From NCBI GenBank assembly GCA_029449245.1, contig JANATF010000006.1:1302001-1366000 (forward strand): a stretch of 64,000 bases of DNA, in the 5' to 3' direction. Under the pieces are notes generated by a model. The model did not search any database. It worked only from the letters and a program-made list of their open reading frames with translations, and had not been told where the DNA came from. How positions within the stretch are numbered: position 1 is the stretch's first letter; the number at the start of each line of letters is the position of its first letter. Source of the stretch: Mortierella alpina. Taxonomy: Eukaryota > Mortierellomycota > Mortierellomycetes > Mortierellales > Mortierellaceae. A program made the translations under genes and the position numbers. Shown one piece after another: positions 29,680 through 40,615 of this stretch.

Positions 29680-30007
29680 TGTCGCGTACTCGGCCCTAGG
29701 ATAAGCGTAGTATCCTAGGTCAAGCCTTATTTCGCCTTTTAATGCCTTATCGACATGCGCCCCCTTTTTACTGAATGCCTTGAATTATGTCCTGACCGGT
29801 GACTATGGGTCAAAGCGGCATTACGCGCTGGGCTCAGTGTTTAGTATATATAGTCTGTAGTTCCCTCTGTACAGTTGCTCTTTACCTAGTAACTTGAATA
29901 CATCCTTGATCATACCCTGAACCCTCCTGTCTTGCCACTTCCCTTGTCCCTTCCCTCCTGCCCTTGTGAAAGGTCATCCTGTCCTTGCCCTGCCTAGATT
30001 CACGACA
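29680..30007 (+). repeat. 3' LTR of element C (328 bp)
   Basis: Matches 24401-24728. It is followed by target duplication CTTAC and the resumed element A frame. Confidence 0.94.
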
Positions 30008-30012
30008 CTTAC

Positions 30013-30628
30013 ACAAAAAGAACTCTGCGATCGGCTCAAATACATGACTGAGATCGTATTCCCTGCAATCACGCAGAAAGCAAAACTGACTCAAAAGAAA
30101 ATGATTGAACGATTTAACGCGACTGTACTTCACAACGATTTTCCGGATGGTGCCAAGGTCATGACCCTTGACCCCATCAAAGGCGACAAGTTGACGCCGC
30201 GATACGAAGGCCCTTTCACCGTTGTTCGTCGTACTACTGGTGGCGCGTATGAACTTAGAGACGGAACTGGTTCCCTTCTGGGTCGAAATTATGCTCCTTC
30301 CCAATTAAAATTAGTCCTTGACGATTTTGAGGAAACTCCTACTTATGAAGTTGAAAAAATCCTTCATCACAAAGCTCACCCGGCAACACCAGGAAAATGG
30401 CTGTATAGGACCAAATGGAGAGGTTACTCTGACAAGGAATGCACTTGGGAACCTGAAGAAAATTTCGTTGAGAAGCAGTGTATCCGCGATTACTGGAATA
30501 AACTTGGCGCTAACTCAGAAGCAGCAGCTCAAGAACGAGTAACTACAGCACTCGGCAAAAGAAACGTTCCACTTAGCACTGATCGCAGCACACGTCAGTC
30601 AAAACGCATTAAACGCAGCACGGGATAA
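30013..30628 (+). pseudogene. Element A integrase C-terminus and chromodomain
   Basis: Last part of the element A polyprotein, continuing in frame after element C. It carries the GPFTVVRRTTGGAYELRDGT segment typical of gypsy integrase C-termini, then a chromodomain (YEVEKILHHK, WLYRTKWRGYSDKECTWEPE) and a basic tail (RQSKRIKRS) before the stop. The open frame extends a little upstream (29966) only because the 3' LTR of element C has no stop there. Confidence 0.9.
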
Positions 30629-30634
30629 ACCCAT

Positions 30635-31118
30635 TGTGCAATATTCACCAGAGTCCAGTAGTAAGTACACAGAGATACGAACGCGTCTACTATCGTAGAC
30701 TCCTTAACAAAGACCAACGAGTCCAATCAAAACAGTGAAAGTGCTTGCCTAGAAGATACAAAATGTCATATCTAGAAGCTTGGCTCCAGGTACCAATCAT
30801 GGACCTTCGCCAGCACGAACTACATGAACCAGAAAGATGTTCCTGGTCCGGATCAGTCATCCGGTACCCATGCTATGTAGTATTGGCGTAACGTCTAATG
30901 AATTAGGATCATGGCCAATCATTCAGAAGTTAGGACACGCGCCAGGCTATAGCCTTCCGCTATCCATCTCTTGGCAATGACTCCTTCACCTATCTATCTA
31001 CCCAACATTACATCTCTGTAGTAACAATAAACATGTATAAATACCGGTGTGTGGTCAGTGTGGACCGACATCTTTTTCTCACTTACTTTCCTACCATAAA
31101 ACTTGCCTACACGTTTCA
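30635..31118 (+). mobile_element. Solo LTR, family S, plus orientation (484 bp)
   Basis: Nearly perfect inverted copy of 14088-14571. It starts TGTGCAATATTC and ends CACGTTTCA, and lies in the 3' UTR of element A. The flanks read CCCAT on the left and TCCCAT on the right, a target duplication offset by one extra T. TATA-like TGTATAAATACC is at about 31034. Confidence 0.83.
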
Positions 31119-31329
31119 TCCCATAAGCGCACCCGAGGTTTTCCACTTTTCCCCTCGCAAAACAATACTCCATACAAGGGGTGTTACACCCAAAAGAGGT
31201 TTCAATTTTTTTTCTTTCCTCGCAACAGAATAATCATACCATAGAATGCCAATTTTTTTTCCCTCTATGACTCCACATGTTAAGCGACAACAGAATGCGT
31301 ATCTCATTCTCCATTGAGGAGGAGGGCAG

Positions 31330-31487
31330 TGTTGTATATTGACCCTTAACATAGTATGTGCAGTCAGATAGCTAGCAGAGCACTCAGCCACCAGGGACCC
31401 GCCACTATTTAAGGCACCCTGGAGCCTGTCATTAAAGATCCCTCTCTTGTTCTCATTCATTCTTGGTAATTTGCCTGCTACTTCTCA
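31330..31487 (+). repeat. 3' LTR of element A (158 bp)
   Basis: Matches 12428-12585. It is preceded by polypurine GAGGAGGAGGGCAG and followed by target duplication CAAAG. Confidence 0.93.
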
Positions 31488-32743
31488 CAAAGGCCTGAGG
31501 ACTGCCCGCCCGCCAATGACACCATTGTCCTAGGTGCTGACCCCGGGGAGATTAACGCCCTCGTCGTCGCCAAGCTGGACCCACGCAACGGTCAGAAACG
31601 TCATGTGGTCAAGATAACAAGGAAGTTCCTGTCGGCCCCTTACGTCAAATTCAGGCGACTGCTTGAGTCCAGGAAAGAGGTGACAGGCATTCAGGATCTG
31701 GAATCAAGTATCCCTCCTTTCTCACGCGCAACACTTGCTCAGTACTTCACGTACATGACCGGCGCCAGCACTACTGCAAACAGCACCAGCAGCGCTAGCA
31801 CCGGCACCATTCGATCTGTTTTCGACAGCATCGTCACTTTTTACCAGGAAACTTGGTTCTTGAAAAAGAGCTGGGCGTCGCGACAAGCACAAGTCAGTTG
31901 TATTGACCTAGCCATCAAAGGCATCCTGAGAATGGTCGGGCAGAACGAGAGCAACAAGTACGATTCAGATGGGCAGCCAGTCGTGCTCTGTGTTGGTCTC
32001 GCAACATTCAACAGTCAAACTGGGATGCCATCAAAGCATTCGGTACTGGAGGCAAGGCTGGTCAAGAAGGTGAGAACATATTTTGAGTGTGCAGACCGCA
32101 GCATCATACCACAGGTTTCCAACGCATCTATTTTTTGCATTCGTTGTTCACCTCTTAGTTGAAGGGTTTGGGATACCCAGTGGTTGGCTGTCACGAATAT
32201 TTTACCTCGGCCAAGTGTCCCCGACCAGCGTGTAACACTTTCCTGCGCAACGTCGGACGGACTCGCTCTCGCTACTGTCCTACTTGTCGAATGCACTTTG
32301 ACCGAGACGCGGTGGGTAGCGAGAACATTGGCCGGATTTGCCAAGCACAGCTGATGGACTGTCTTCCGCTACTTGAGGATCAACCTCCGCCGCACTGTAC
32401 GTTTTCAGCTCTCCACCAAGGGAAGGAGAGGCTTGGAAGGAGCAAGAGGCCTGCAGGGGATGTGCTGGAAGACGCGGGATCGCCCAAGGTTCCTCGCCAG
32501 CAGTAAACATTCAATGGGGTCGAAACCCCATAACAAATTTGTAAGTGACATTGAAGCTGCATGCTCTGTTTGCTTGAAATCAGCTGTGTAGGCTATGGTT
32601 CTGACACTTTGCCTTGTTGCAGACGGTCCTCCTTCGTCTACCTTCAAAAGTAGATAAGGCAAGTGTCGCTATGTGTTGTGCAATGTCTCTGAGACGTGTG
32701 TCAAACGTTAACTTTATCCATTTCCTTTATAGAGAGAAGACTG
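31488..32743 (+). pseudogene. FEN/XPG-Fanzor gene copy 1, segment 3 of 3, and right element end
   Basis: Continues copy 1 from the RuvC-I region (VLGADPGEIN) through RuvC-II, the third intron (GTGAGA...CTCTTAG as in copy 2), the zinc ribbon (KCPRPAC...YCPTC) and RuvC-III (DRDAVGSENIGRI) to the stop at 32504-32506. Relative to copy 2 the last exon lacks 72 bp in frame, between CAGCTG and ATGGAC. The 3' UTR hairpin (32514-32531) is conserved. The element ends in GAGAGAAGACTG followed by TA, 256 bp from the SMC2 stop codon. Confidence 0.92.
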
Positions 32744-32745
32744 TA

Positions 32746-33000
32746 TTACTCGAAGCCAGCTACCAAGAACACTCTGCCTCTACTACAATGAGCGCCAGCG
32801 ACGAGGCGACTACCATGAGCGACTTACCCTCTCCTTCGCGCCCAAACGCCCCCGTGAACCCAACTTCTAACTGTGAGACTCGTCGGGTGACTACTTTGAT
32901 GGTAGCACGTAAGGAGCGACACAGAAACGCAAAAAACATGAGTCATTTTCACCCACGCTCATCCCCTTCGTGCATTCTCAAAGAAAAGCCTAGAATACAG
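32746..33000. other. Intergenic stretch between Fanzor copy 1 and the SMC2 3' end
   Basis: 255 bp. A short ATG-initiated frame (MSASDEATTMSDLPSPS from 32790) looks like the first codons of something but has no recognisable domain and runs into the SMC2 3' end. I cannot assign it. Confidence 0.3.
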
Positions 33001-36000
33001 CTAAACTTTGAGTCGCTTTGTGGATTTCGACGGTGGGCCCATGGACCCAGAGCCCTCTGCTCTGCCTGCAATACTTGGGGCATCATTTTCCTTGCCGCTC
33101 TCGCCTCGTCGTCCTGCAGATGAGCCTTGCGCGGGTTTAGTACTGCCCAAACGGGCTTGGTTCTGTGCATTTCGCTATTTGAGAGGCGTATTAGAAACTT
33201 CATTGAGTCGAGTGGGATAACAAAACGAACATTTGGCGAGTGCGATCACTTACGTCCACAACGGAAATTCCGTCCCTGAATCTGGCTCTGAACAGGACAT
33301 TGGCATTGTTAAACATGCCTTCCTTCAAGGAGACAACGATAAACTGCGAGCCCTTGAACCGGGTCCGCAGCAACTGGCCAATATTCTGCGTGTGCGACAG
33401 ATCAAGGGCTGCATCCACCTCGTCCAGAATATACATGGGTGCTGGTTTGAACTGAAGCAACGACAGAATCAGCGAGAGGGCGATCAAGGAACTCTGGCCG
33501 CCACTAAGCTCGGTTAAGCTCTGCTTCCAGACGCCTCCCAGGCAAACCTTGACCTCCAAACCCCCCGTAACACCCAATCCCTCCAAGGGTTGCAGTTTGG
33601 CGTTGCTGCCAGGCAGGAGATCTCCGAAGATAGCTCCAAAGTCGCCATTGACCTTGGAGTAGGTCCTTTCCAGAGCCTCGTTTTTGTATTCGTCAAGAGA
33701 CTTGATTGTGTCCTCAATCTTGGTCTTGTCTCGCTGTACCGTTGCCAACATCTGCTTTAGCGAAGTCTCGCGCTTTTCCTGGTTCTCCAGCATGCTCATA
33801 ACTTTAGGATTAACCTTATTCTTCATGGCAGAGTGCTTCTCGTCGAGTTGCTTCAACTTTTTACGGCTCTCAGATGGATTCTGGGCTGCAAAGTCATACG
33901 GCCCGTTAAGTTGTCCAAATAGACTAATGTCAAATAGAGAATAGCAGGAATCGTCAAGGAGTGAACATTTACATGTAGACCAAACACAACGCCTGTTCAA
34001 CTTACTGCTTCTGATCGAGAATCCATTCGTTGGCGACCTCCAGGTCTTCCATAGCATTTGATAATCCTTGCTTCTCCTTGGTCAGCCTCTCATTCTCGTG
34101 GGCTAAATTCTGGATCTCGAGCTGCTCTTCCGCAACAGTCTTCGATTTTTGCTTCGCGAGCACCTCTAGCTCCTTGAGTTCCTCGTCATATGCAGAAAGC
34201 TGTGCCTTCTCGCGGTCAAGTTCGTTTAGAGCTTTCTCCAATGCCACAGACATGGTCGAGATTTCAGCTGCAAGGCGGTCACGATCTTGCTTGAGGCTGG
34301 ATATCGTAGCCTCGCTCTCTACGAGCTCTTGCTTGGCAACGCGAACATCCTTTTCGAGTTGCTCTAAAGTGGAGGCCATGTTCCGTAGATGAGTATCGTT
34401 AGAATATTAAAATTGCAAGTCTCTTTTCTACGTGTCAGGTCCCCGTAATTTACTGTACCCAACTCTAGTTCCAGTGTTTGGTATTCTCGTTGCATGGCTT
34501 TCACACGAGGGGCATTTCTGACCAGGTCCGCCTTGGCCACGGCATGTTTTTGCTAAAAGATGCACCAAAATGCGTGCAAACGGAAATGAGCACCGGTCAT
34601 CAGCACTATCGGTTGACGTCTTAAGGTTGATCTCCAGTTTCACAGGTAACATTAGTCAACATACCGAAAGCTCTTGTAACTTGCCATCCTTGTTCTTCTT
34701 GAAGTCATTCATCTCCCTCTCAATTTCTTCGCAACGACGCATAGCGTCCGCCTGCTTCACGTTTCCCTCTTTGATCCCAGTGCTGAGGCTTGCACTCTCT
34801 TTCTCCAATCTCTCAACTTGCTCCATAAGCTGGACATGTTCACTTGCTGAGATCTGTTGCTCGCATAGTCGGAGCTCATGCGACTTGAGTTCCAGCTTTT
34901 GTTTTAGCTCGGCGTAAGCCCTGCCTTCTTGAGATAGGCCAGCAAGTTTCTGATCGAGCTGCTGAAGTGTCTGTCGGCGAGCTGCCAGTTGACTCCTCAG
35001 CCCGTGCAGTTCTTGAAGGCTTGTAAGAATACCACCACCAGAGGGCTTAGAGCCTCCTTGAAGGGTGCCACTCGGATCATAAACATCGCCATCAAGCGTC
35101 ACTGACTTCATTCTGACCTCTTGGTGGAACGTCACCTTCTTGGCAGACTCGGCATCGGCGCAAATAAGTGTGTTGCCAAAGATATAAGTCATAGCAGTCT
35201 CCAGGTGATCTTCATACCCGATAAGTGTCAATGCCAAGTTAACCTTCCCGGGCGCCAGCTTTTGAGCGGTGGCTATTTTCTATAATACCAACACAATAAT
35301 GCTGTCAGTTTGGACCAAAATCGTCGCTCCAAAGCTAATCACCGCAAAACGAAGGAGCCATTCTGCATATGAGCTGCCTTCAACGTGTACACACCTGCGC
35401 GTGGGCTTTAAAGGCCGAAATTTTGTTGAGTGGGATGATCGTGACACGCTTGCGGAGCTTGCCGTGCTGCAGCAGCTGCGATCCGACCACCTCGTTATCG
35501 ACTACCACCTACAGATTGAGCCACACACGGATTACCACGCGCAATAACTTGTCAGACAAGAGCATCATTATCGCTCTCGAGCATACCACCAAACTTACGT
35601 TGTATAAGCGACCTCCGGCGCAAATTTCCAAGGCTGTCGACGCCTTTGCGTTCTCTGGATGAACTGTGAACAGTTCAGCGACGAGCCCCTTCACTGAGGA
35701 GCGATCAAAGTTGGGCGATGGGCTGGTGTACTGAAAGTCCAGACCAGATACCCTTCTAGACATCTGTTCGATTTGTTCCGCAAGCCTTGATATCGCCTCC
35801 GATTCTGCAGCCTTCTCCAGAAGCAACATCCTCTCCTTCTCTGGGTCAAACGTCTCCCTGCGAAGCACATCCTCGAGCTGCCTAACTTGCTGTTTCGCAG
35901 TTTCAAGTCCTGCACTCAGACCTTTACTGTTCCGTTGAGCAGCTGCGGCTTGCTTCCGCTTCTCTGTGAGCTCCGTTTCCAAGTGCTTCAGCCTGAGCTT

Positions 36001-37668
36001 GGACTGCTCTACCATTGTTGTCGCTTGAGCTGCCGAAGCTTTGACTCTTTGGAGTTGCTCCATATACCCGTTCTCGTGTCCTTCCTCAGCTGCCAATCCC
36101 GTAGAGAGTGTTTGGATCAACTCCTCGTTCATACGGACTTGCTCCTGCTGCTCGTCGTGCCGCCTTTTGACATCATTGTAGGTTCCTTGGAGCTTTTGAC
36201 ACTCTGACCGTTTCTCGTTCAAGTTTTTCTCGGTCTAGATGCACATGATAACTCCACGTCAGCAGCCGAGCTTCCCAAGGATGTAGCAAAATACAAGAGG
36301 TTGATGGTTTACCTCCTCATATGTGGACACAAGAACGACTCGGTTTTGCTCCTCCTCGTCTGCCTCTTTTCCTTTCAGGTCCTGCTGCGTCTTAAGCTTG
36401 ACAAGTTCTTTGGAGAGCTCCTTGAAATTCGTCTCCAACGTCTGAAACCTGCCGCCCTGTGTCATCTCCTTTATCCGATTTGCTGTGATCTTCTCAATAT
36501 CCTGTGTGATATTAGAGATGGCCGACTGCAGCTGCTGTATCTCGGCACTCTTGCGCTGCGCCAATGTCATTTTGGCTTCGAGTTCCTCCTTCGCCTTGGA
36601 AAAGCGTTGCTACAGTGAAGAAAAAAAAGGAATAATAACCTATCAGTATTCTCGTAGTCTCGGAGGCCATAAGGTAGGCATCTTCGCCTATTGTCCAAAT
36701 CTAGATTGTTTAGGAAAACAAATAGTACCTCATATCGCGAGTAGTCATACGAGACAACAATACGGGAGAGTCGCTCAATCTCGGTCTGAGTCTTTTGAAA
36801 TTCAAGATACGCTCTTTTTTCTCCGCGCAGCTTGTCCAGCTTGGGCACAATCTCCTCCGAGAGCAGCTGAGTGATCTCGGCGACCTTCTTTTCCTTCTTG
36901 GCGATTGTCTTCAGTGCCTTCTCTTTCCTCTCCTCAAACATGCGCGTACCTGCAGCCTCCTCAATCATTGATAGAATCTCAGGTGGCTTCATGTTGAGGA
37001 CCTTTGTAATCCGACCTTGCATGATTAAGAAGTGCGGGTTGTTGATATTAAGTTGCACAGATTGGAACAGCGTCTGAACAACCTGCTGCTGGGCAGTATG
37101 GCCATTGACTAGAAACTTGCTCCTCCCGCCAATCAAAATCTACGCAGGGTGGCATACGGCTAATGAAAACTTGAACATAATATTGATAATGCATGCAGGC
37201 AATTACTTTTTAGTCTTGGCCCCGCGTACTGTACCTGGCGTGTGATTGTGATTTGCTTGCTACTTTCAAAGCCGACGGGACTCTGCTCCCGATCCTGGTT
37301 ATTAAAGACCACGGTGACCGAGGCCTTCGTTACTCCAGCTTGTCCCCGCTTGTAGATTAAATCCTGAATACTACTTGCGCGAACCTGCGCAGGGTATGTT
37401 ACATGTATTAAACAATACAATCACGCGGAATAACATTCTTGAGTGCCAAAGAAAAAAAAAGAGCGAAGCAGTATCTGCAAGGGTCAAGTGTTGTCCATAC
37501 CTGGGTCCAGTTAGTGATGCCGAGAACAAAGCAGATGGCGTCCAAAATGTTGGATTTCCCAGAGCCGTTAAGTCCTGTGATGGCATTGAACTCTGGATCC
37601 CAGCCAGTGATTGATGTACGTGTGGCATAGCTCTTGAAGCCGTCGATGATCAGTTCCTCGATGCGCAT
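33001..37668 (-). CDS. SMC2: SMC2, core ATPase subunit of condensin
   Basis: Structural maintenance of chromosomes 2, which pairs with SMC4 in the condensin ring that compacts mitotic chromosomes. Eleven exons join in phase to 1,228 aa: 37668-37501, 37384-37235, 37139-36729, 36609-36313, 36234-35599, 35508-35395, 35279-34665, 34552-34459, 34363-34006, 33923-33254 and 33174-33001, all GT-AG. The Walker A head (GLNGSGKSN, residues 32-40) starts the protein. Two long coiled coils flank a hinge (about 520-680, GLVAELFTV...GGRLYN...[16 protein letters not shown]). The C-terminal head has the ABC signature LSGGQ (about 1087) and Walker [12 protein letters not shown] (about 1115). The signature continues SSL where the family usually has RSL. 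The basic C-terminus ends KRLKV. It is head to head with the glycosyltransferase gene. Confidence 0.96.
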
Positions 37669-37955
37669 CGTTGCTTGGTGTGCTTTGTGTCCTGACTGTC
37701 TCCAACTGCTGTCCTGGTTCGCGTTGCCGGTGCGAATGCGAATGGGGCTGGTGAAGGCTTCACCGCGGGAGGCTGGTCAAGCTAGATTTTTGTACCTGGT
37801 GCTTATTTCCAAGCACTCTCACTATTTTTAGAAATCGTTTTATTCCTTCCTGCAATTCATAACCAAGCTCCAATTGATCCTGGCACTCGATACTACACAT
37901 CAGTTTTTTACTCACACGAGAGCGCTCGATCAGCCGTTTGCATACATCTGTCACA
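37669..37955. promoter_or_regulatory. Divergent promoter region, SMC2 / glycosyltransferase
   Basis: 287 bp separate the two start codons, which face away from each other. No clear TATA box; several short pyrimidine tracts. Shared regulation is possible but not shown. Confidence 0.5.
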
Positions 37956-39711
37956 ATGTACAAGACCTCGGGCAGCACGCCCGCATCGCTCCTCCCGACC
38001 TCGGGCTCGTCCTCACCCACCTTCAGGTCCAATCACCCAGTCGCTCGGCTACTGAAGTCTAGAGTGGCCAGGACTCTGTGCCTGGGATACATCGGCTTCT
38101 GTGCACTGTTCACTTTGAAGCACGTCTTCCCATACCACTCCAAGCCCGAGCCCCTGGTATACAGGCACTTTGACTTGGAGCGGACATACGACCCTAGTAA
38201 GTCTCCTTGATGTTGAATCTCTGTCAGTCGGCAGGCGACATTCATGCCGGGCCACATGAACTGACCCCAGACCATATTCCTATGCAGACGAGTCGTACTC
38301 GGTTGTGTCAAATCTCTCCTCAAGTGTCATTCTCTCAAAGATGTTCTCCTTCAGCACCCCAGACATCACAGACAGCATCCAGCCGTTTTACATCCGAGGA
38401 ACAGGGACACCCCAGCCTGACCAGATAACACTCGCAACCTTTATTCCGCAGGATGAGCTTTCAGAATTAGCTGCACTGGTCGAGCGTTTCTCAGGTAAGA
38501 TATTTCCTGTACTGTTTGACATCCCTCGTGGCTCTTGGTGCGTCAGCTAACGGTTGTTTGACTATCGTACTGTGAATCTACTCGCAGGTCCTATTTCGGC
38601 GGTGTTGCATATTGAGCACCCCTCCGATGTCCCAGGTGCACCCAATCCTATCAAACGCCTTCATTCCATGCGAGCCAGCAACCCCAAACTTCGCGAGCAA
38701 GTTGATATCCATCTCATCACCACTCCTGCAAACCACCGTCAAGCTGCTGTTTTACAGCAAGGCAACCTGCATCGCAATATGGGACGCTTCTTTGCACGCA
38801 CTGATTTCGTTCTCCTACTGGACTCTGACGGATCGCTACCGGTGACAGATGTGGCCAAGAGCTTTAAGGATGACCCTCAATGGACGGAAAAGCTACGAAC
38901 CGGCAACGTATTCGTGCTACCAGGATTCAATGTCTCGATGGTGGAATCCAACGAGCGGAGCAACAGGGGCAACGTGGACAGCAATAGCGCGGAGCTGGTA
39001 CCAGCTCTAAACCAGGCTGGCTTCCCTACGAGCAAGGAATCTCTGCTCCAGGAGGTTCAGGAAGGCCGCATTGTACTGTCGGAGAAAACATGGAAGAAAA
39101 CAATCCGTAATGTCGACTTCAACACTTGGGCAACGCAGAAACGACTGAGTGCTATTCAAAATTATGACCCTTATTTTAGCCCATCGGTCGTCATCCGGAG
39201 GGACAAAATGCTGTGGTGCCCAGAGAGATTTGGCAACAATCATGCAGCCTGCATGTTCGAACTGTACCTTAGCGGAGCAGACTTTTGGGTGCTACCGAAC
39301 GACTTCACGATTAATACAAGCACGCGGCCTGAATTGGAGATCACCGAACGTGAGGTAAGACATGTTGCTGCCTTGCATACCTCATGCGACAACAACGGTT
39401 TACTGTGACTTACGCAGTAAAACATGATTTTTCTTAGAAAACAATCAATACTCGCCTTTATCAGAAATTCCACGAAGAGTCATGCTTGAAGCATGCGCGA
39501 GCATTCTACGCCGCCGGAGAGTGGGATTCAGATCGGGCACGCCATTGCCGTATCAGTTGTCAAAAAGGTATGAACCTGACTCGGTTAATAAGAGGCAGAT
39601 GTGTCCGTATACTTCTTGAGCTCCGTGTAGCATTTTCGCGGTACACTCAAATATTTTCGTTTTAATTTTATAGTGTTGGCGGTGTGGGGACTTGTTATCC
39701 GTCAAGCATGA
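37956..39711 (+). CDS. LARGE-like glycosyltransferase (GT49-type), type II membrane protein
   Basis: Five exons join in phase to 460 aa: 37956-38196, 38288-38494, 38588-39354, 39438-39567 and 39674-39711. A short basic N-terminus precedes one hydrophobic segment (about residues 39-57, LCLGYIGFCALFTL), which suggests a type II Golgi anchor with a lumenal catalytic domain. The catalytic part shows the pattern of LARGE/B4GAT1-type glucuronyltransferases: ISAVLHIEHPSD, then RFFARTDFVLLLDSDGSL with a candidate metal-binding D-x-D (about 228-230), NVFVLPGF, YDPYFSPSVVIRRD, and FELYLSGADFWVLPNDF. Acceptor and donor cannot be read from sequence. If the last intron is retained, an alternative C-terminus of similar length is encoded. 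The start is chosen as the first ATG before the membrane segment. Confidence 0.85.
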
Positions 39712-40615
39712 GTAATTTGGTAGCCTACAGCTCCGGGCATCACTCTATGGAGCTCGTTGCACCAAAGCATGGGACCCTTGACAGCCTTACTGCAGTGCCG
39801 ACCATGCTGGTCTTTGTGTTTTCAGCGCTGGACGACTTTGAAACTCAAGGACCTGTTCCGTAACGTTCTTTTTCGTGGCAGAAAAAATAACAGAAAAACA
39901 AAAGAAAATAAAAACAGAGACGTTGTGTGCGCAAATAACTTATAAGGGAGTGCAAGGTACCGCACCAGTGCAAGGGTGGGACAACGAACTGGAGGAATCG
40001 GAACGGCAGACTTCCGTAAACATCAACAGCTTTCACGAAGAATATCCAGAGGTTTATCTGACCTTCTTTTCTTGCACATTCATGCCCCTCTGTGCTTATG
40101 GTAGCCCCAACAAGTGTTACCACAGACCCATTATAGAATATCAATGATCAATAACAAGCTATAAGTGGTCTCCTCTCTTACATTTTCACGCCCTCTCTAT
40201 TCTTCCTACACCATCGCTTTCCTCTGCCCCATTTAAATGAGGACTCACTTTTGACACACCTTCTTGTTCTCCGCGACGGGATCGAGGGTTTCTACCAGTA
40301 TGAGGATCAGCTGTCTGACAAACTGAGCACTGTCAAAATTTTACCTCTAGTCAACAACGCGAACGACATCCACGTCGACCTTCCCGGCCTTACCTACTGC
40401 GCCATCACCGTGCCAAGAAGGTGACATCGAACATCTTTTTGCAGCGACATCAAAGCTCAACCCTCTCACCCAGGATCATCGCCAGCGATATTGACCGCAT
40501 CTTTAACCCCTCTGCACGCGGTACCGCCAACAGTACTCCGCTATCCACCAAACAATCAAGCCGCCTTCCAAGTCCAAGGAGGCCGAACAGTCATTCAGGA
40601 CTTGGCTAGACAACA
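39712..40615. other. Unassigned region with possible gene debris
   Basis: No convincing gene. Around 40255-40440 a plus-strand stretch reads LLVLRDGIEGFYQYEDQLSD and continues to GLTYCAITVP before a stop. A shifted frame then reads DIEHLFAATSKLNPLTQDHR. This looks like a decayed exon of an unknown protein. An AT-rich stretch at 39880-39950 separates it from the glycosyltransferase gene. Confidence 0.35.

Larger units (their letters stand above)
24401..30007 (+). mobile_element. Ty3/gypsy chromovirus element C, apparently intact
   Basis: 5,607-bp element nested in element A's integrase. The 328-bp LTRs (24401-24728, 29680-30007) appear identical, and the target duplication CTTAC is exact (24396-24400, 30008-30012). 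A polypurine tract (AAATGGGGGGG) precedes the 3' LTR. Gag and pol are open, in different frames, joined by a predicted -1 frameshift. A diverged relative of this LTR is at 57488-57780. Confidence 0.95.
12428..31487 (+). mobile_element. Ty3/gypsy chromovirus element A, host of nested insertions
   Basis: Two 158-bp LTRs (12428-12585, 31330-31487) flanked by target duplication CAAAG (12423-12427, 31488-31492) bracket 19 kb. Removing elements B and C and one solo LTR, with their duplicated target bases, and adding back two single-base deletions leaves one continuous gag-pol frame of 1,739 codons including stop. Order: gag with zinc knuckles, protease, RT, RNase H, integrase, chromodomain. A second solo LTR lies in its 3' UTR (31119-31329 is the remainder). 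The leader 12586-12990 holds only a short unassigned ORF. Confidence 0.93.

Noticed and set aside
14088-31118. The two 484-bp inverted repeats as terminal inverted repeats of one large DNA transposon
   Set aside because: Each copy has its own short target duplication and TG...CA ends, and element A runs past both. They are two independent solo LTRs.
31033-31250. Short ORFs in the solo LTR and element A 3' UTR
   Set aside because: Non-coding LTR and leader-like sequence; no family similarity.
32746-33000. MSASDEATTMSDLPSPS frame as a gene start
   Set aside because: No downstream continuation or domain; it runs into the antisense of the SMC2 3' end.
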